Below are positions 21,930 to 35,269 of a stretch of DNA of 64,000 nt, piece by piece. The DNA comes from Plantago ovata (taxonomy: Eukaryota; Streptophyta; Magnoliopsida; Lamiales; Plantaginaceae): the NCBI GenBank assembly GCA_028274465.1, contig CM051458.1, forward strand, positions 54,239,253 to 54,303,252, written 5' to 3'. The translations under genes and the position numbers were made by a program. Below the pieces are notes generated by a model. That model did not search any database. It was not told the DNA's origin and worked only from the letters and a program-made list of their open reading frames with translations. Every line of letters begins with the position of its first letter. The first letter of the stretch is position 1.

Positions 21930-23199
21930 TGATGAACGCGGATTTGTCGGTTCCGGTTCAGTCAAATAATATTTGTATTTAACCAAAGGCAATCCACAAC
22001 TACAACGAAAACAGTAGTGTAGTAGGAGAATGACTCGAGTGTCGTTCTCTCGGGACTATACTAGCTTATCAAATCTAATTAAGAATTTAAAACAACAAAT
22101 AGAAAGCAATATGGGTTTTCAAGCAGATAATGGAGATTGGTGATAGTATGGTCCTTCTTAACATAATGGGCCGATAATCATCCATAAATTCCTCGGTCTT
22201 GCATAGAGATCTTTGAATCAATCTTGTGTCCTTGTTGCAAATATTAAGCACTACGAAGATAATATGGGTCTGACTCATCAACAACTAACGTCCTAATGTG
22301 TTCCGTAATCATTCAACACTACGAATATAATTGGTCTGATTGGTTGACAAGTGTCCATGCGTGCATAATAATCAATACAACATACGAGAATTTTGGTGTT
22401 CAACTGATCAACGAAATAAAGAAATGACACGGAGTATAATGCGCGATATAGCCATTAGCATGATTATCTTCCCTCGCTAAGAATTCACATACTACCACCA
22501 ACGATAAATTTAGTTACTCATAGGCATGCAATCAATAGCAATCATAGAAGAAAACATATTGAAAGAATATAAAATAAGTAGATAAAAGTTGTAAGATACA
22601 AAGTTACCGAAGGTTGTCAATCTCCGGATGATTGCGATCCTACGCGCTCCAATCTGCTATGAAAAAGTATCCCCTAAGCTATGGAACTCCCAGGACAGGC
22701 CCCGGGAAGTCCCTACCTAAAACTATAGAGAGCGGTGAGAAAGTAGACTTGGAAAGATATGATTTTCGGAGAGAAAACGCGCAACTATATATAGGCCCGG
22801 AAATTGCCCGCGGCGGTTCGCCTCTGGCTGGGGCGGTTTGCCCCATAGTGTAAACGCGGAATTTCCGTGTTTCGACGCGGTTTTGGATTTCTTTGCCTTT
22901 TCGGACTCGGTTTCAGACTTCTAATGGCCTTCTAACCTCCAGATTCGACCCCTAGACTCCAAATCCTATCCGGAAACCTTCAGATACTCCAAATATGCTT
23001 CTGGAACACCAATTCCTTGTAGACTTTAATATAATTGCCCGTAAATCTCCGAATTTCAACCAAAACCTGTAAAATAAAATCTAAAGGGAAACGTGACACT
23101 ATTCTAATAAAATGTACTAAAATATAGCTAAATTAACATAGAGGATAGCTAAAATAGGTGAAAAAGACTCGAATGAAAGTGTAAAATACACATTCATCA
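21930..23199 (-). repeat. 3' LTR of element B (1270 bp)
   Basis: It begins TGATGAACGCGG and ends TTCATCA on the plus strand, and is homologous to the LTRs of A, C and D. It carries two GC hairpin units at about 22810-22845 beside the TATATATAG box. Confidence 0.93.
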
Positions 23200-25182
23200 A
23201 ACTCCCCAAACCCAACCTTTGCTTGTCCTCAAGCAACTAAGCTATACTCTAATACTACAAACATGCAAGACTCAAAATGGAGTTTCATGCCAAATAAAAA
23301 TGAACTAATCTACTGAATCTACCAAATAACATATGAACAAAAACCATATAAATCAAAGCATGAATATAGGTTGAAGAATACCTCGATTGACTTATACACA
23401 TTCACATAAGCACTTATGTTAAGACAAGATAGTCTCTCGTAACATTCTCTACCTGGACCTAGTCAGTGACGACGTAATGATGCATGCTAAGATACGAATG
23501 GTTGCCCCGTGCCTATGAAACTGAGGACTTACTGCTGTTCCACCATGTTAAGACTTTTCCTCAAAAGAGGCCGAACCAGTACTGGCTCTCATCAAACGAA
23601 GGAGGGTTCCCTATAAAAGATAACACTCCCCTATTCTACCCATCTCTCAAGTAAAGTCTTAAGCTATTCACCACTTCCTGAATGGCAGGACGATGGTGGT
23701 CTAGAACAGATGACACTTAAGACAAAAAAGATAAAAAATAGAAAAACACAATTACGAACAATACGAGAAATGGAAAAGACTCAATACTTTGCTAAACTGC
23801 TATTTGGCCTTTCTTTTTTGGACCCTTCTTTGCTTTTTTTTTTTTTTTTGGGTCTTCTCTTTTTTTCTTTTTTTCTTTCCAGATTTTTTTCATTTTCTTT
23901 TTCTCTTTTTTCCTGGAATTTTTCTTTCTTTGTTTTTGCGATTTTTTTTCTAGCCAGCAGTAGCATAACAAAGAGAGAAACAAAAAGACACACACGACTT
24001 CCCCAAACCTATTCGAAAGAATAGGTTGGAGTACAAAATTACGGAAAAGGAAAATAAACTCACGATACGAAGAATGAAAAACAGAAACAAGTCTAATGAT
24101 GGTGTAACCCCCTCCCCAAACCTATTCAGAAGAATAGGTTATAAACAAAGGATCACACAACCTCACACTACCTCCTTCCTAGGTATTTAGCAATCTCAAA
24201 GCATGGTGAAGACTTGTTGCCTCTTAGGTACATAATTACTCGGGAAAACAACCATAAGACCCTATCATGCATCATCCTATTATAAAGGCCTTCGTGAACC
24301 GCAGTAGAGAAAACATCACTAAGTGATGTCGAGACTACCTAGCTCAACTAAGTGCAATACATAAATGAGACAAGCCAAGCAAGAAAAACCTCAAACAAAT
24401 TCATAGAGACGAAGCATATGATTAATGGCATAGCTAGTTGATCTACCCAATAAAAAAGTTCAAAAAATTCGGCAATAAACTCCATATAAAACATGCAAGA
24501 CTATCCTAGGATGAATGTAGTGAAATGCAACCTAAAAAACTAAGAAAGCAGTAAACGTGCAAATGCAAATGCAGATAAATAAAGCATGCGAGGTACTATA
24601 CTCATCCTACCAATTCCAAGCTCCAAACTAACAACATCAGATCACTTAAATCCCATCCCCCCTCATGAAATTAACGCTAGTCCCTAGCAGTAAGAAAATG
24701 AGGAAATAAGATGTGATACTAGATGTTACCCCATGGTTTGGCCTCGGTCGGCTGAGTATGCTGCTCTTGAGTTATTGGGCCTCTTCTGGGAGCTTCATAT
24801 ATGATCATCGGGACTTGTGGTAGTGGCAGTAGTTCCATCAAAAGTTCTGATAGGACAAATTCAACCATCGGTATCATCATCGTCCCTCTTATCTTCATTG
24901 TCACTACTGTCACGCACATCCTCACTAGTAGAGTTGTAGTGGCAGGTTGAATTCTCAAGATTACCCGCCGCTGTTATGGAATTCTCCATCCTGTAGCCCT
25001 CCAATAGGATGTGAACTGTTGAAGGGGAAAGGGTAGTGGTATCAGGACTTCCCCTTCCAACGGTTTACTCCACGAGAAGGTTTCAGTCAGCTGTTCGGAT
25101 ACTCAGAAGTCTTCTACCTTTTTCTCCAATTTTGTCCACATTCTCTGCAGTTGATGCTCCCAATATCAATGTTATGCTCCCT

Positions 25183-25539
25183 TTAGAGGCAGGCAAGGGG
25201 CACCCCAACAAGGTGCTGGGTACCCATGTCATTACGTTTTGGAACCAAGCTAACGCTTCGGAACCTTCGAGCAACTGCGAACTCAAGATCAAATCCGTCG
25301 CTGCGAGAATGTCCCGGTGCATTCCAGTTCACACGAACTTTGCAGTCCTTGTGATGGAGTGATGATGTAATAGTGGTTTCTGACCCTTCGGTGGTGCATG
25401 AATAGGCATAGTTGTCCTCACTCCAGGTGTACTCTAGCTCCTCCTCTTGGATAATCCACGACGTTGTTGCCAAACCCCTTGGCTCAAACGCACATCTAAC
25501 GAGATCACCTTCCTTGACATGGTTCTTCACAGCAATCAT
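25183..25539 (-). CDS. Unrecognised ORF downstream of the protease in element B
   Basis: A 119-codon frame from an ATG at 25539 lies in element sense where pol would be expected. Residues such as KEGDLVRCAFEPRGL and EEELEYTWSEDNY match no family I know. A CAG- or TAG-type splice acceptor just upstream (near 25570) would allow splicing. Flanking frames at 24719-24958 and 25083-25322 are weak. The region 25980-26450 includes one isolated GGGGCGGTTCGCCCC unit (26351-26365) on otherwise unique sequence. This could be an env-position remnant, captured DNA or chance. Confidence 0.25.
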   Translation of the reverse strand: MIAVKNHVKEGDLVRCAFEPRGLATTSWIIQEEELEYTWSEDNYAYSCTTEGSETTITSSLHHKDCKVRVNWNAPGHSRSDGFDLEFAVARRFRSVSLVPKRNDMGTQHLVGVPLACL

Positions 25540-26694
25540 ACGGGAATGCTCCCTTCCCTTAGTATGGTACCTACAAACAGCGATTAGCACCTCGTATGAC
25601 TCAAAACAGACTCAAATATATGCTAGTGTAAAGGCGAAACACACAAGTGAAAAAATCATCTATCGAACTCCCCAAACCACAATGTCTAGCCTAGCTTCTT
25701 CATCATGCAACATATCAACGTAACTACCACATGCAATACATCACATCATGCTCCTACTAGACAACCAATAACCTTGATAACAAGGTTTCAATTCATACCA
25801 TAGCAGCGCAAAAAATTTAACAGCATAAATCCTCATTCTCAACTAATAAGCATTCTATCGTCAAATCCACCAACATTACACCAATAAACATATCCATATG
25901 CTATAAATCAAAGATAAAGACATAATGCATAACAAGATATATCATCTAATAGCAAAATACCCAAATCAACCATTCAAGCAAAATTGAACATGCAATTGAT
26001 AATAAATAACATGTCTAATCACATAAACAACATACCCATGCATCAAACAAGCATAATTGAAGCTCAAATTAGAAAATCCCCAAATTCGAAAATTAGGGTT
26101 CTTAAAGATGATACCTCAGGTCTGCAAATCTAACGAATTAGGATGAAATATGATCGGTTAGGGTGATAGATCATGTAATAGGCTTCGAATTAAGCTAAAG
26201 AACACTCAATTTGGTCAAGAAACGAAGAAGTTATGAAGATTTAGAAGCAAAATCGCACTTTTCGGGTTTTTTGGAAGTATGGATGAAGAAGAATGAAGAA
26301 AATAATGATTTGGGGTTGAAATCCACGTTTTTTAAGATCAGGGATTGTGTGGGGCGGTTCGCCCCGTGCTCCCTAATGCGGGGAGACGGGTCCCGATGTC
26401 AGAAAATGCGGTTTAAATCCCGAAACTAATTTTTTTTCAAAAAACCACTCGAAAAATCTCACTCAAACAAAAGCATATACGACACACACATGAACAAATT
26501 CGCATATGAGAAGCAAATAGTTCAAGAATGAAATGCATGCAGAAAAGCAGTAAAGAAAGCGATAAAAAATTCCGGGTTGCCTCCCGGATAGCGTCATTGT
26601 TTTAAGTCTTTGACTCAACTCATGTCTGCGCCTATCTCCTCTTTTTGCGGGTACTAGGCTTCCCCTTCATTGATCTCCTTTCCATGCCACGAAC

Positions 26695-27309
26695 CTATGA
26701 ATAAGAAAGAATATAGGCTGCAAGACCACAATAGTGAGTAGTAATATCAGGCGGTTCAGGTGGATCAGGTATGGCTTGTAATACGTATTGCTTGCCATTT
26801 ACTTCGATGGTGCAAGTTCTTTGGTAGATATCCATCACCGAGCGTAGCTTGGTCAAGAATGTTTGCCCTAAGAGTATGACATCCCCCGTTCCAGGTGCAG
26901 ACGCCGGCATAACTACGAAATTGGTGTATATAGAGGCTTCACCAATCTTGACCAACACATTTTTCACAACTCCTTCGGGTCTCATAAATGATCCATCCGC
27001 CAGTCGCACAATAGCCCTTTCCTCAGATAGTTTTCCAAGGTTACTCTTTTCAAACACATTCAAAGGAATTATGTTTGAGTAGGATCCCGTGTCTAGTGTG
27101 GCACGGACATCTTCAAGCTCACCAATCCCTACCTTAACATCGAAACTTTTAGGGAGTGGTTCGGGATCCTCTTGCTCCTCATCACTTGCGTCAGAACCAA
27201 GGTCCTCCTCTTCTTCCTCAGCCTGTAGTAGTTCTTCCTTCATGCAACACTCGCACCTAACGACCTTCTCAGTGTTGCCTTGTTCCCTACTTGCTCTTCG
27301 GTCGATCAA
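26695..27309 (-). CDS. Retropepsin-type aspartic protease of element B
   Basis: This open frame of about 204 codons continues in the gag frame after the TAG. The catalytic motif is DTGSYSNIIP. Hydrophobic strands follow (VKNVLVKIGEAS, FVVMPASAPGTGDVILLGQTFL), as in retrotransposon proteases that cleave the gag polyprotein. An acidic linker (EEEEEDLGSDASDEEQE) precedes the domain. There is no ATG near the start, so it would be made by readthrough or as part of an ancestral gag-pro fusion. Element C has the homologous domain at 40583-41225. Confidence 0.8.
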   Translation of the reverse strand: MIDRRASREQGNTEKVVRCECCMKEELLQAEEEEEDLGSDASDEEQEDPEPLPKSFDVKVGIGELEDVRATLDTGSYSNIIPLNVFEKSNLGKLSEERAIVRLADGSFMRPEGVVKNVLVKIGEASIYTNFVVMPASAPGTGDVILLGQTFLTKLRSVMDIYQRTCTIEVNGKQYVLQAIPDPPEPPDITTHYCGLAAYILSYS

Positions 27310-28658
27310 CTATTGCATCTTTTGATGGGCAATCCTAGTGCTCTCTTCCAACTTATCAAGCCTTTCCCTAGTCTTCTCAGAATCTTCCTCATAACGTTTG
27401 AGAAAACTTTGTGTGTGATCAACCATCTTCTGTAAGTTCTCCATCAGTAGAGTCGTCTTCGACTTCGGTGGTTCTTTCGGAGCGGGGTTTTCGCAGTGAT
27501 CATTACCATAGTTAAGCCTACTACGGTCCTGGTTAGGTCCATAAGTTTGGTTAGCCGGTGCATATCTTTGATTGTTACGGTATCCTCTTCTCCAAAATCC
27601 ACCTCGAGGATTCCTACCGTCTTGTCCGTAGCTAACTTCTTGAGTGCCAAACTCCGTAGCAAAGGCTTCTTCTTTTCCTCCTCGAGCCCAGTTGCCATCA
27701 TCGTATGCCAACTCCGATCTACACATATGAGCCCCATGCCCATAGTTCTTGCATATTCGGCATACTTCGTTCGAAACAGTTGTTCCGGTGGCGCTCTTGA
27801 GGACTTGTTTCAATTCGTTGGTAAAGCACTCGAATTGATCCCCATTCCCCCTGTACATAGGGGCTTCTTGAGTCGGTGGAGCTTCAGGTCCACGTCTCCT
27901 AACCATTGCTCTTGGGTCCTTGAACTGCGAACCCTTGGCAAGCCTTTCGAAAACAGCCCAGACGGCTTCCGCGGTTTCCTCCCAAATATTGCCTCGGCAT
28001 TGGAAATCCACCACTTGTTGGTTCTCGAAGGTTAGTCCATTGTAGAAGTGTTGGACTAGGTCGGAGAGTTCAAAACCATGGTGAGGGCACTTGTTCGTGA
28101 GATCTTGAACCTCTCGAACGCGGTGTAGATGGTCTCATCATAGTCTTGCTTGAATCAAGTGATTTGCGCCTTGAGCGCGGTAGTCAGAGTGTGTGGGAAG
28201 TATTTCTCCATGAAAGCTGAAAAAAACTTTTCCCAAGTGTCCAGCGAGCCTGCTGGAAGAGAGCTCAACCATGACTTGGCTCTGTCGCCAAGTCCCATAG
28301 CAAAAACCTTCATCCTCAACTCATCCGTTGTTATGTCAGCTCCGGGTCGTGGGAGTTGGTTGACGAAATCATCGATATCGTTCAAGTACCCCATCACATC
28401 TTCCCTTGATAAGCCATAGAACCTCGGAAGTTGTTGGAATGCGTGGTTCTTGATTTCCAGATCTCGGGTTGCGGGCGAAAGAACAATCGCCGGTCCCCTC
28501 ATATGATCCTTGGTGGGTTGTACCCATGCCTTCAGTGGTCTAGCTTCTGCCATTCCGTCGATTTCCTTGAAAAGGAGTCGCCTTCTTTGGTGGTAAACTC
28601 TATCGATCTCAGCAATTGAATCAGCAAGCGGTATTCCTGCAGAACGTGTATGCGGCAT
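27310..28658 (-). pseudogene. Athila-like gag of element B
   Basis: The ATG at 28658 opens MPHTRSAGIPLADS. The gag core follows (DLEIKNHAFQQLPRFYG, KSWLSSLPAGSLDTWEKF, FMEKYFPHTLTT). A TGA at 28154-28152 and a nearby frameshift interrupt it just before the CPHH region, after which a long frame continues (VVDFQCRGNIWEE). A CCHC zinc knuckle is intact (CRICKNYGHGAHMC), and a coiled-coil-like tail (LKRYEEDSEKTRERLDKLEE) ends at a TAG that separates it from the protease frame. Gag would package RNA, but the breaks make a full product unlikely. Confidence 0.85.
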
Positions 28659-28820
28659 ACACAATCTGTGACAGACTAGGTAAAGTAATTAGAAACAAAT
28701 AGGAAAGTAGAGAGAGATTAAAAAGGAAAACTAAAACTAAAAGAATTAGGAATCTAAAACTGTAAATAAAAACAAATTAAATAGAAAATAGGAGTATAGT
28801 CCCAGGCAACGGCGCCAATT

Positions 28821-30092
28821 TGATGAACGCGGATTTGTCGGTTCCGGTTCAGTCAAATAATATTTGTATTTAGCCAAAGGCAATCCACAACTACAACGCA
28901 AACAGTAGTGTAGTAGTAGAATGTCTCGAGTGTCGTTCTCTCGGGACTATACTAGCTTTATCAAATCTAATGAAGAATTTAAAACAGCAAATAGAAAGCA
29001 ATAGGGGTTTTCAAGCAGATAATGGAGATTGGTGATAGTATGGTCCTTCTTAACATAATGGGTCGATAATCATGCATAAATTCCTCGGTCTTGCATAGAG
29101 ATCTTTGAATCAATCTTGTGTCCTTGTTGCAAGTATTAAGCACTACGAAGATAATATGGGTCTGACTCATCAACAACTAACGTCCTAATGTGTTCCGTAA
29201 TCATTCAACACTACGAAGATAATTGGTCTGATTGGTTGACAAGTGTCCATGCGTGCATAATAATCAATACAACATACGAGAATTTTGGTGTTCAACTGAT
29301 CAACGAAATAAAGCAATGACACGGAGTATAATGCGCAATATAGCCATTAGCATGATTATCTTCCCTCGCTAAGAATTCACATACTACCACCAACGATAAA
29401 TTTAGCTACTCATAGGCATGCAATCAATAGCAATCATAGAAGAAAACATATTGAAAGAATATAAAATAAGTAGATAAAAGTTGTAAGATACAAAGTTACC
29501 GAAGGTTGTCAATCTCCGGATGATTACGCTCCTACGCGCTCCAATCTGCTATGAAAAAGTATCCCCTAAGCTATGGAACTCCCAGGACAGGCCCCGGGAA
29601 GTCCCTACCTAAAACTATAGAGAGAGGTGAGAAAGTAGGCTTGGAAAGATATGATTTTCGGAGAGAAAACTCGCAACTATATATAGGCCCGGAAATTGCC
29701 CGCGGCGGTTCACCTCTGGCTGGGGCGGTTCGCCCCACAGTGTAAACGCGGAATTTCCGCGTTTTTGACGCGGTTTTGGATTTCTTTGCCTTTTCGGACT
29801 CGGTTTCAGACTTCTAATGGCCTTCTAACCTCCAGATTCGACCCCTAGACTCCAAATCCTATCCGGAAACCTTCAGATACTCCAAATATGCTTCTGGAAC
29901 ACCAATTCCTTGTAGACTTTAATATAATTGCCCGTAAATCTCCGAATTTCAACCAAAACCTGTAAAATAAAATCTAAAGGGAAACGTGACACTATTCTAA
30001 TAAAATATACTAAAATATAGCTAAATTAACATAGAGGATAGCTAAAATAGGTGAAAAAGACTCGAATGAAAGTGTAAAATACACATTCATCA
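28821..30092 (-). repeat. 5' LTR of element B (1272 bp)
   Basis: This is the partner of 21930-23199 with the same ends. It has two GC hairpin units at about 29701-29737. Confidence 0.93.
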
Positions 30093-32152
30093 GCAACATG
30101 AAAGCATGTTGCCGTATGAGATGCTGAAGCATCTTGAGTCGCTCTTTAAGACGACAGCTGGAAGTGTTGAATTTGATTTTATCAAAGAGATACACAGATG
30201 CAAGCTCAATGAAGGAGGGAACATGTCTGAACATGTTCTCAAAATGATTGGTCTCTTTGAAAAGCTTGCCGATGCCGGTGTTAAGCTAGAGAACAAGATC
30301 ATGGTGATCTTTGTCCTTCAATCATTGCCGAGTTTGTATTCGCAGTTCATCATTAACTACACGATGAATGCGAAGGACGTAACACTGCCCGAACTCCATA
30401 ATATGCTGAAGACATATGATCAAACTCTTCCTAAGAAGGAAAAGTCGATCATGTTTGTTGGGCAACCGTCAAACCCAAACCCGAGAAACTAAGGGTAAGG
30501 GAAAGTCGGGAGCCAAGGCTAACACTTCGAGTGATAAGCCTAAGCGTCTGAACCAGAAAAGGAAGTTCAAGAGAAGCGGAACGGTACGTACAGATGAATG
30601 TCTTTTCTGTAAACAGAAAGGACATTGGAAGAAAGATTGTCCTAAGCTAAGGGCAGATCAAGTTAAGAAGTCGCCGACTTCTAGCTCATGTATGTTTGTT
30701 ATTGAAAGGAACATGACTACTTTTGACTACAATGGTTGGGTATTAGATACAGCCTGTGGCTCACACATTTGTAAAAATGTGCAGGGGCTAATTGATCACA
30801 GGCTAGTCAAGCAAGGTGAAATCGACTTGCATGTTGGGACTGCAATCCAGTTGAAGCCAAACGCGTTGGACGCTGCAAGTTAGATTTACCATCAGGACAA
30901 TGTTTAGAACTTGATAACGTTTATTTTGTTCCATCCATTGTCAGAAATATTATTTCCATTCCATTGTTGGACAATTTGGGTTTTTCCTTTCGATTTGCTA
31001 ATAATACTTGTTATTTTTCATTAAATGACCAGTATTATGGAAAAGCTCGCTTAGTGAATGGTTTATATATTTTGCAAAGTAGTCTACCTTTATTTCAAAT
31101 ACATAACAAGCAACCGTCTTCAAGTAGGAAGAATAATCCATCTTATCTATGGCATTGTCAGCTAGGCCATATCAATGAATCACGGATTCAAAGACTAAGA
31201 AAGTTGGACTACTTAGAACCATTTGATTTTGAATCATATGGTACATGCGAATCATGTGTTAAGGGTAAGATGACGAACAAACCTTTTGTTGGACAAGGTG
31301 TTCGTGCCACTCGTTGCTTAGAGCTCATACATACCGATGTATGTGGACCTTTTAAAGTCCATGCGCGTGTGGGTTATCCTTACTTCGTTACCTATACGGA
31401 CGATTTCTCAAGGTATGGATATATTTATCTTATGAAGAATAAATCCGAGACCTTTGGGAAATTCAAGGAGTTTAGGAATGAGGTCGAGAATGAATTGAAC
31501 CTAATGATAGTCACTCTTCGATCAGATCGAGGAGGTGAATACCTTAGTGAAGAATTTATCGACTACTTGAAGGAAAATGAAATTCAATCGCAATGGACTC
31601 CTCCTGGAACACCACAATTGAATGGTGTGTCTGAGAGAAGGAATCGAACCCTGTTAGACATGGTGAGATCAATGATTGGATTCTCGACTCTTCCTAAATA
31701 TCTATGGGGATATGCGCTACAAACTGCAATCTACATTCAGAACCGTGTACCATCTAAATCAGTGGAGAAAACTCCTTATGAGTTATGGAAAGGAAAGAAG
31801 CCCTCACTGGGCTATCTTAGACCTTGGGGCTGTCCTGCGATAGTCAAACTGATGCTCACTGATAAGTTAGATGCCAAAGGTGTCAAAGAATATTTCATAG
31901 GCTATCCTCGTCAGACGAGAGGCTATGAATTCTATCATGCAAAAGATCACAATGTGATAGTATCTAGAAACGTGAATTTTTTAGAAGCAGAATACCTCGA
32001 AGAAGAGAGGTTAGATGACATGATAGAACTTGAAGAAATTCAAGACTTTGACACGCGTGAACATGACTTCTCTAAATCTTCTGATTTGGGCTCAAGTTCA
32101 GTGGGAGCTTTCGAAGCAGACAAGGGTAATGATATGACACTTGCTAGGCATG

Positions 32153-33379
32153 TGATGAACGCGGATGTCGTGCTCCGAATTCAAGCAAATAAATTTGTAA
32201 TTTAGCCAAAGGCAATCCACAACTACAACGAAAACCGTAGTGTAGTAGTAGAATGACTCGAGTGTCGTTCTCTCAGGAATATAACTAGCTTTATCTATTT
32301 AACAAGAGAATATAAAATAGCAGACAAATAGCAAAAGGGGTTTCTAGCAGATAATGTAGATTGGTGATAGTATGGTCCTTCTTAGCATAACGGGTCGATA
32401 ATCATGCATAAATTCCTCGGTCTTGCATAGAGATCTTTGAATCAATCTAGTGTCCTGTTGGAAATATTAAGCACTACGAAGATAGTTTGGTCTGACAAGT
32501 CAATCACTATTGTCCTAATGTGTTCCGTAATTATTCAACACTACGAACATAATTGGTCTGATGGTCGACAAGTGTCCAATTGTGCATAATAATTAATACA
32601 ACATACAAGAATTTAGGCTGTGCCTGATCAACGAAATAAAGCAATGACACGGAGTATAATGCGCGATATAGCCATTAGCATCATTATCTTCCCTTCGCTA
32701 AGAATTCACATACTACCACCAACGATAAGTTTAGCTACTCATAATAGGCATGCAATCAACAGAAATCATAGAAGAAAACATGTTGAAAGAATATAATAAA
32801 ATAAGTAGAATAAAACTGTAAGATACAAGTTTACCGAAGGTTGTCAATCTCCGGAAGATTGCGATCCTACGAGCTCCAAACTGCTATGAAAAAGTATCCC
32901 CTAAGCTACGAAACTCCCAGGACAGGCCCCGGGAAGTTCCTACCTAAAACTATAGAGAGAGGTGAGAGAGAAGGTTTGGAAAGATATGATTTTCGGAGAA
33001 AACTGAGCAACTATATATAGGCTTCGAAATACTTTGGGGCGGTTCGCACCACACGCGCGGCAGTTCGCCCCACGTCTGGGGCGGTTCGCCCCAGATAATT
33101 TCTCGCGGAAATCCGCGTTTTCGACGCGGTTTTGGATTTCTTCCCCTTTTCGGACTCGGTTTCTGACTTCTAGTAGCCTTCTAACCTCCAGATTCGGCCC
33201 CTAGACTTCAAATCCCATCCGGAAATCTTCGAATTTCAACCAAAACCTGTGAAATAAAATCTAAAGGGAAACGTGACACTATTCTAATAAAATGTACTAA
33301 AATATAGCTAAATTAACATAGAGGATAGCTAAAATAGGTGAAAAAGACTCGAATGAAAATGTAAAATACACATTCATCA
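32153..33379 (-). repeat. Athila-like solo LTR D (1227 bp)
   Basis: It begins TGATGAACGCGG and ends TTCATCA on the plus strand, with perfect GCATG target copies at 32148-32152 and 33380-33384. No internal sequence remains, so this is the product of LTR-LTR recombination. It splits the copia polyprotein between integrase and reverse transcriptase. Joining the flanks with one target copy keeps the frame. It holds three GC hairpin units at 33036-33092. Confidence 0.93.
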
Positions 33380-35258
33380 GCATGTCATAGTCAGTGGGAG
33401 TCCTGTGATTAGATCAACAGTTGAAACCACACCAATGGAACCCGTTGTCAACCTACTTGTGCAACAAGTTACACAACAGCAGCCTCCTGCTAGGGAACAG
33501 GGTCGCGGGGCGCGACCAGCTGCATCAGTGCCCACTGATGATGTTCGTGTTACACAAATCCAGAAAAGAAAAACACCAGAACCAGTCGAGCTCCGTAGGT
33601 CGAAGAGGATCCTAAAAGAACCTCAGAAGCAGAGCTTTATGTTAGAACACATCAATGAACTTGATGTCGGCTTATCAGATCGGGAAGATCCCGAGACCTA
33701 CAAAGAGGCAATAATTGATATTGACTCAGACAAATGACAAGAGGCATGGAATTGGAAATGGACTCCATGTACCTGAACCAAGTTTGGAACTTGGTAGACT
33801 TGCCCCAAGGGTTTAGACCTATTGGGTGCAAATGGGTCTTTAAACGAAAGACAGATGTCGATGACAAGGTACAAACGCACAAGGCTAGACTTGTGGCGAA
33901 AGGCTACACGCAAAGGTATGGCATCGATTACGATGAAACCTTTTCACCGGTAGCAAAATTGAAGTCCATTCGAATTCTACTTGCGATAGCTGCCTACTAT
34001 GATTATGACATCTGGCAGATGGATGTAAAGACTGCCTTCCTCAATGGAACCTTAAGGAAGAGGTCCATATGGTACAGCAGGAAGGTTTTATTAGTAAAAC
34101 CAGGCCAACTGCTGTATGCAAATTACAAAGATCCATCTATGGTCTAAAGCAAGCGTCTAGGAGCTGGAATATCCGCTTTGATGAAGCTGTCAAATCGTTT
34201 GACTTCGTCAGAAGCAAGGAAGATCCCTGTGTCTACACTAGGCACAGCGACAAGGGAGTCGTTTTCATGATCACCTATGTTGATGACATTTTGATCATGG
34301 GAAACAATGTCTCTATGCTAGAAGAGACTAAAGTTTGGTTATCAAGTACGTTCTCAATGAAGGACTTGGGTGAAGCGAACTACATCCTAGGGATCGAGAT
34401 CTATAGAGATAGATCCAAGAGGATGTTAGGATTGACACAGTCCACCTACATCGACAAAATACTGAAACGTTATAAGATGGACGACTCAAAGAGAGGTTTT
34501 CTCCCAGCTAGGCATGGGATTGTCTTATCAGTTAAGGATAGTCCTAAAACTGATGAAGAAAGAAATGCAATGAGTCGTGTGCCCTATGCTTCAACAGTAG
34601 GGTCTATAATGTATGCAATGAATTGCACAAGGCCAGATGTGGCATATGCGCTTAGTGTCACTTGTCGACACCAACATAATCCAGGAGTACCTCACTGGAC
34701 TGCTGTGAAGAACATTCTTAAGTACCTTCGATGGACTAAAGAGATGTTCTTGGTGTTTGGTGGAGAACCAGAATTAAAGATTATGTCGACGCTGGATTTG
34801 AATCAGATCCTGATGACTTTAAGTCACAGACAGGATACGTATTCAAATTGAACGGAGGAGCTATCTGTTGGAAGATTTCTAAGCAAGACACGGTTGCTGA
34901 CTCATCCACAGAAGCCGAGTACATTGCTGCATCAGAAGCATCGAAAGAAGTTGTCTGGATTTCAGAGTTCTTGAAGGAATTGAGGGTTGTTCCTGCTCCT
35001 AGTCCAATAACGATTTATTGTGACAATACGGGCTCCGTCGCTCAAGTTAAGGAGCCTAGATCTACAAACAAGAACAAACATGTACTTAGAAAGTATCACG
35101 TTATACGTGAGATTATTGATAGAGAAGAAGTTAGTATAGAAAGTGTCTCTACCACGGACAACGTGGCAGATCCTTTCACCAAGGTCTTATCAGTGGAAGT
35201 CCACTTAAGACATTATGCTAATCTGGGTATTAAGCATAAAGGTGACTGGCTCTAGTCC

Positions 35259-35269
35259 AAGTGGGAGAT
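35259..35269 (+). other. Polypurine tract of the copia element
   Basis: AAGTGGGAGAT lies directly before the 3' LTR. This is a common copia plus-strand primer. Confidence 0.85.

Larger units (their letters stand above)
21930..30092 (-). mobile_element. Athila-like non-autonomous retroelement B (gag-pro)
   Basis: The 8163-bp minus-strand element has LTRs at 21930-23199 (3') and 28821-30092 (5'), with perfect GCAAC target copies at 21925-21929 and 30093-30097. In sense order it holds a tRNA-Asp primer site (28800-28817), gag, an aspartic protease, about 3.4 kb without recognisable pol, the two hairpin/purine modules and a PPT. It lacks reverse transcriptase and integrase. Excising it with one target copy restores the copia gag frame across the junction. 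Confidence 0.93.
21653..35255 (+). pseudogene. copia gag-pol polyprotein, broken by two insertions and several mutations
   Basis: The ATG at 21653 opens gag (MASISLRAVLEKQ), which is cut at 21929 by element B and resumes at 30098 in frame. A zinc knuckle (CLFCKQKGHWKKDC) is followed by protease (WVLDTACGSH). Integrase has its HHCC finger (WHCQLGH, CESC) and DDE residues in [16 protein letters not shown] and [10 protein letters not shown]. After solo LTR D come reverse transcriptase (WVFKRKTD, YVDDILIMG) and RNase H (STEAEYIA, YCDNTGSV). Frameshifts occur near 30480, 30860, 34060 and 34770. A tryptophan codon is now TGA at 33735, followed by a one-base loss. It would encode all enzymes of an autonomous copia but cannot do so now. 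Confidence 0.93.

Noticed and set aside
26695-28658. Programmed stop-codon readthrough at the TAG between gag and protease of element B
   Set aside because: The context after the TAG does not match the known CAR-YYA type signal, element C does not keep the arrangement, and nearby frameshifts suggest simple decay.
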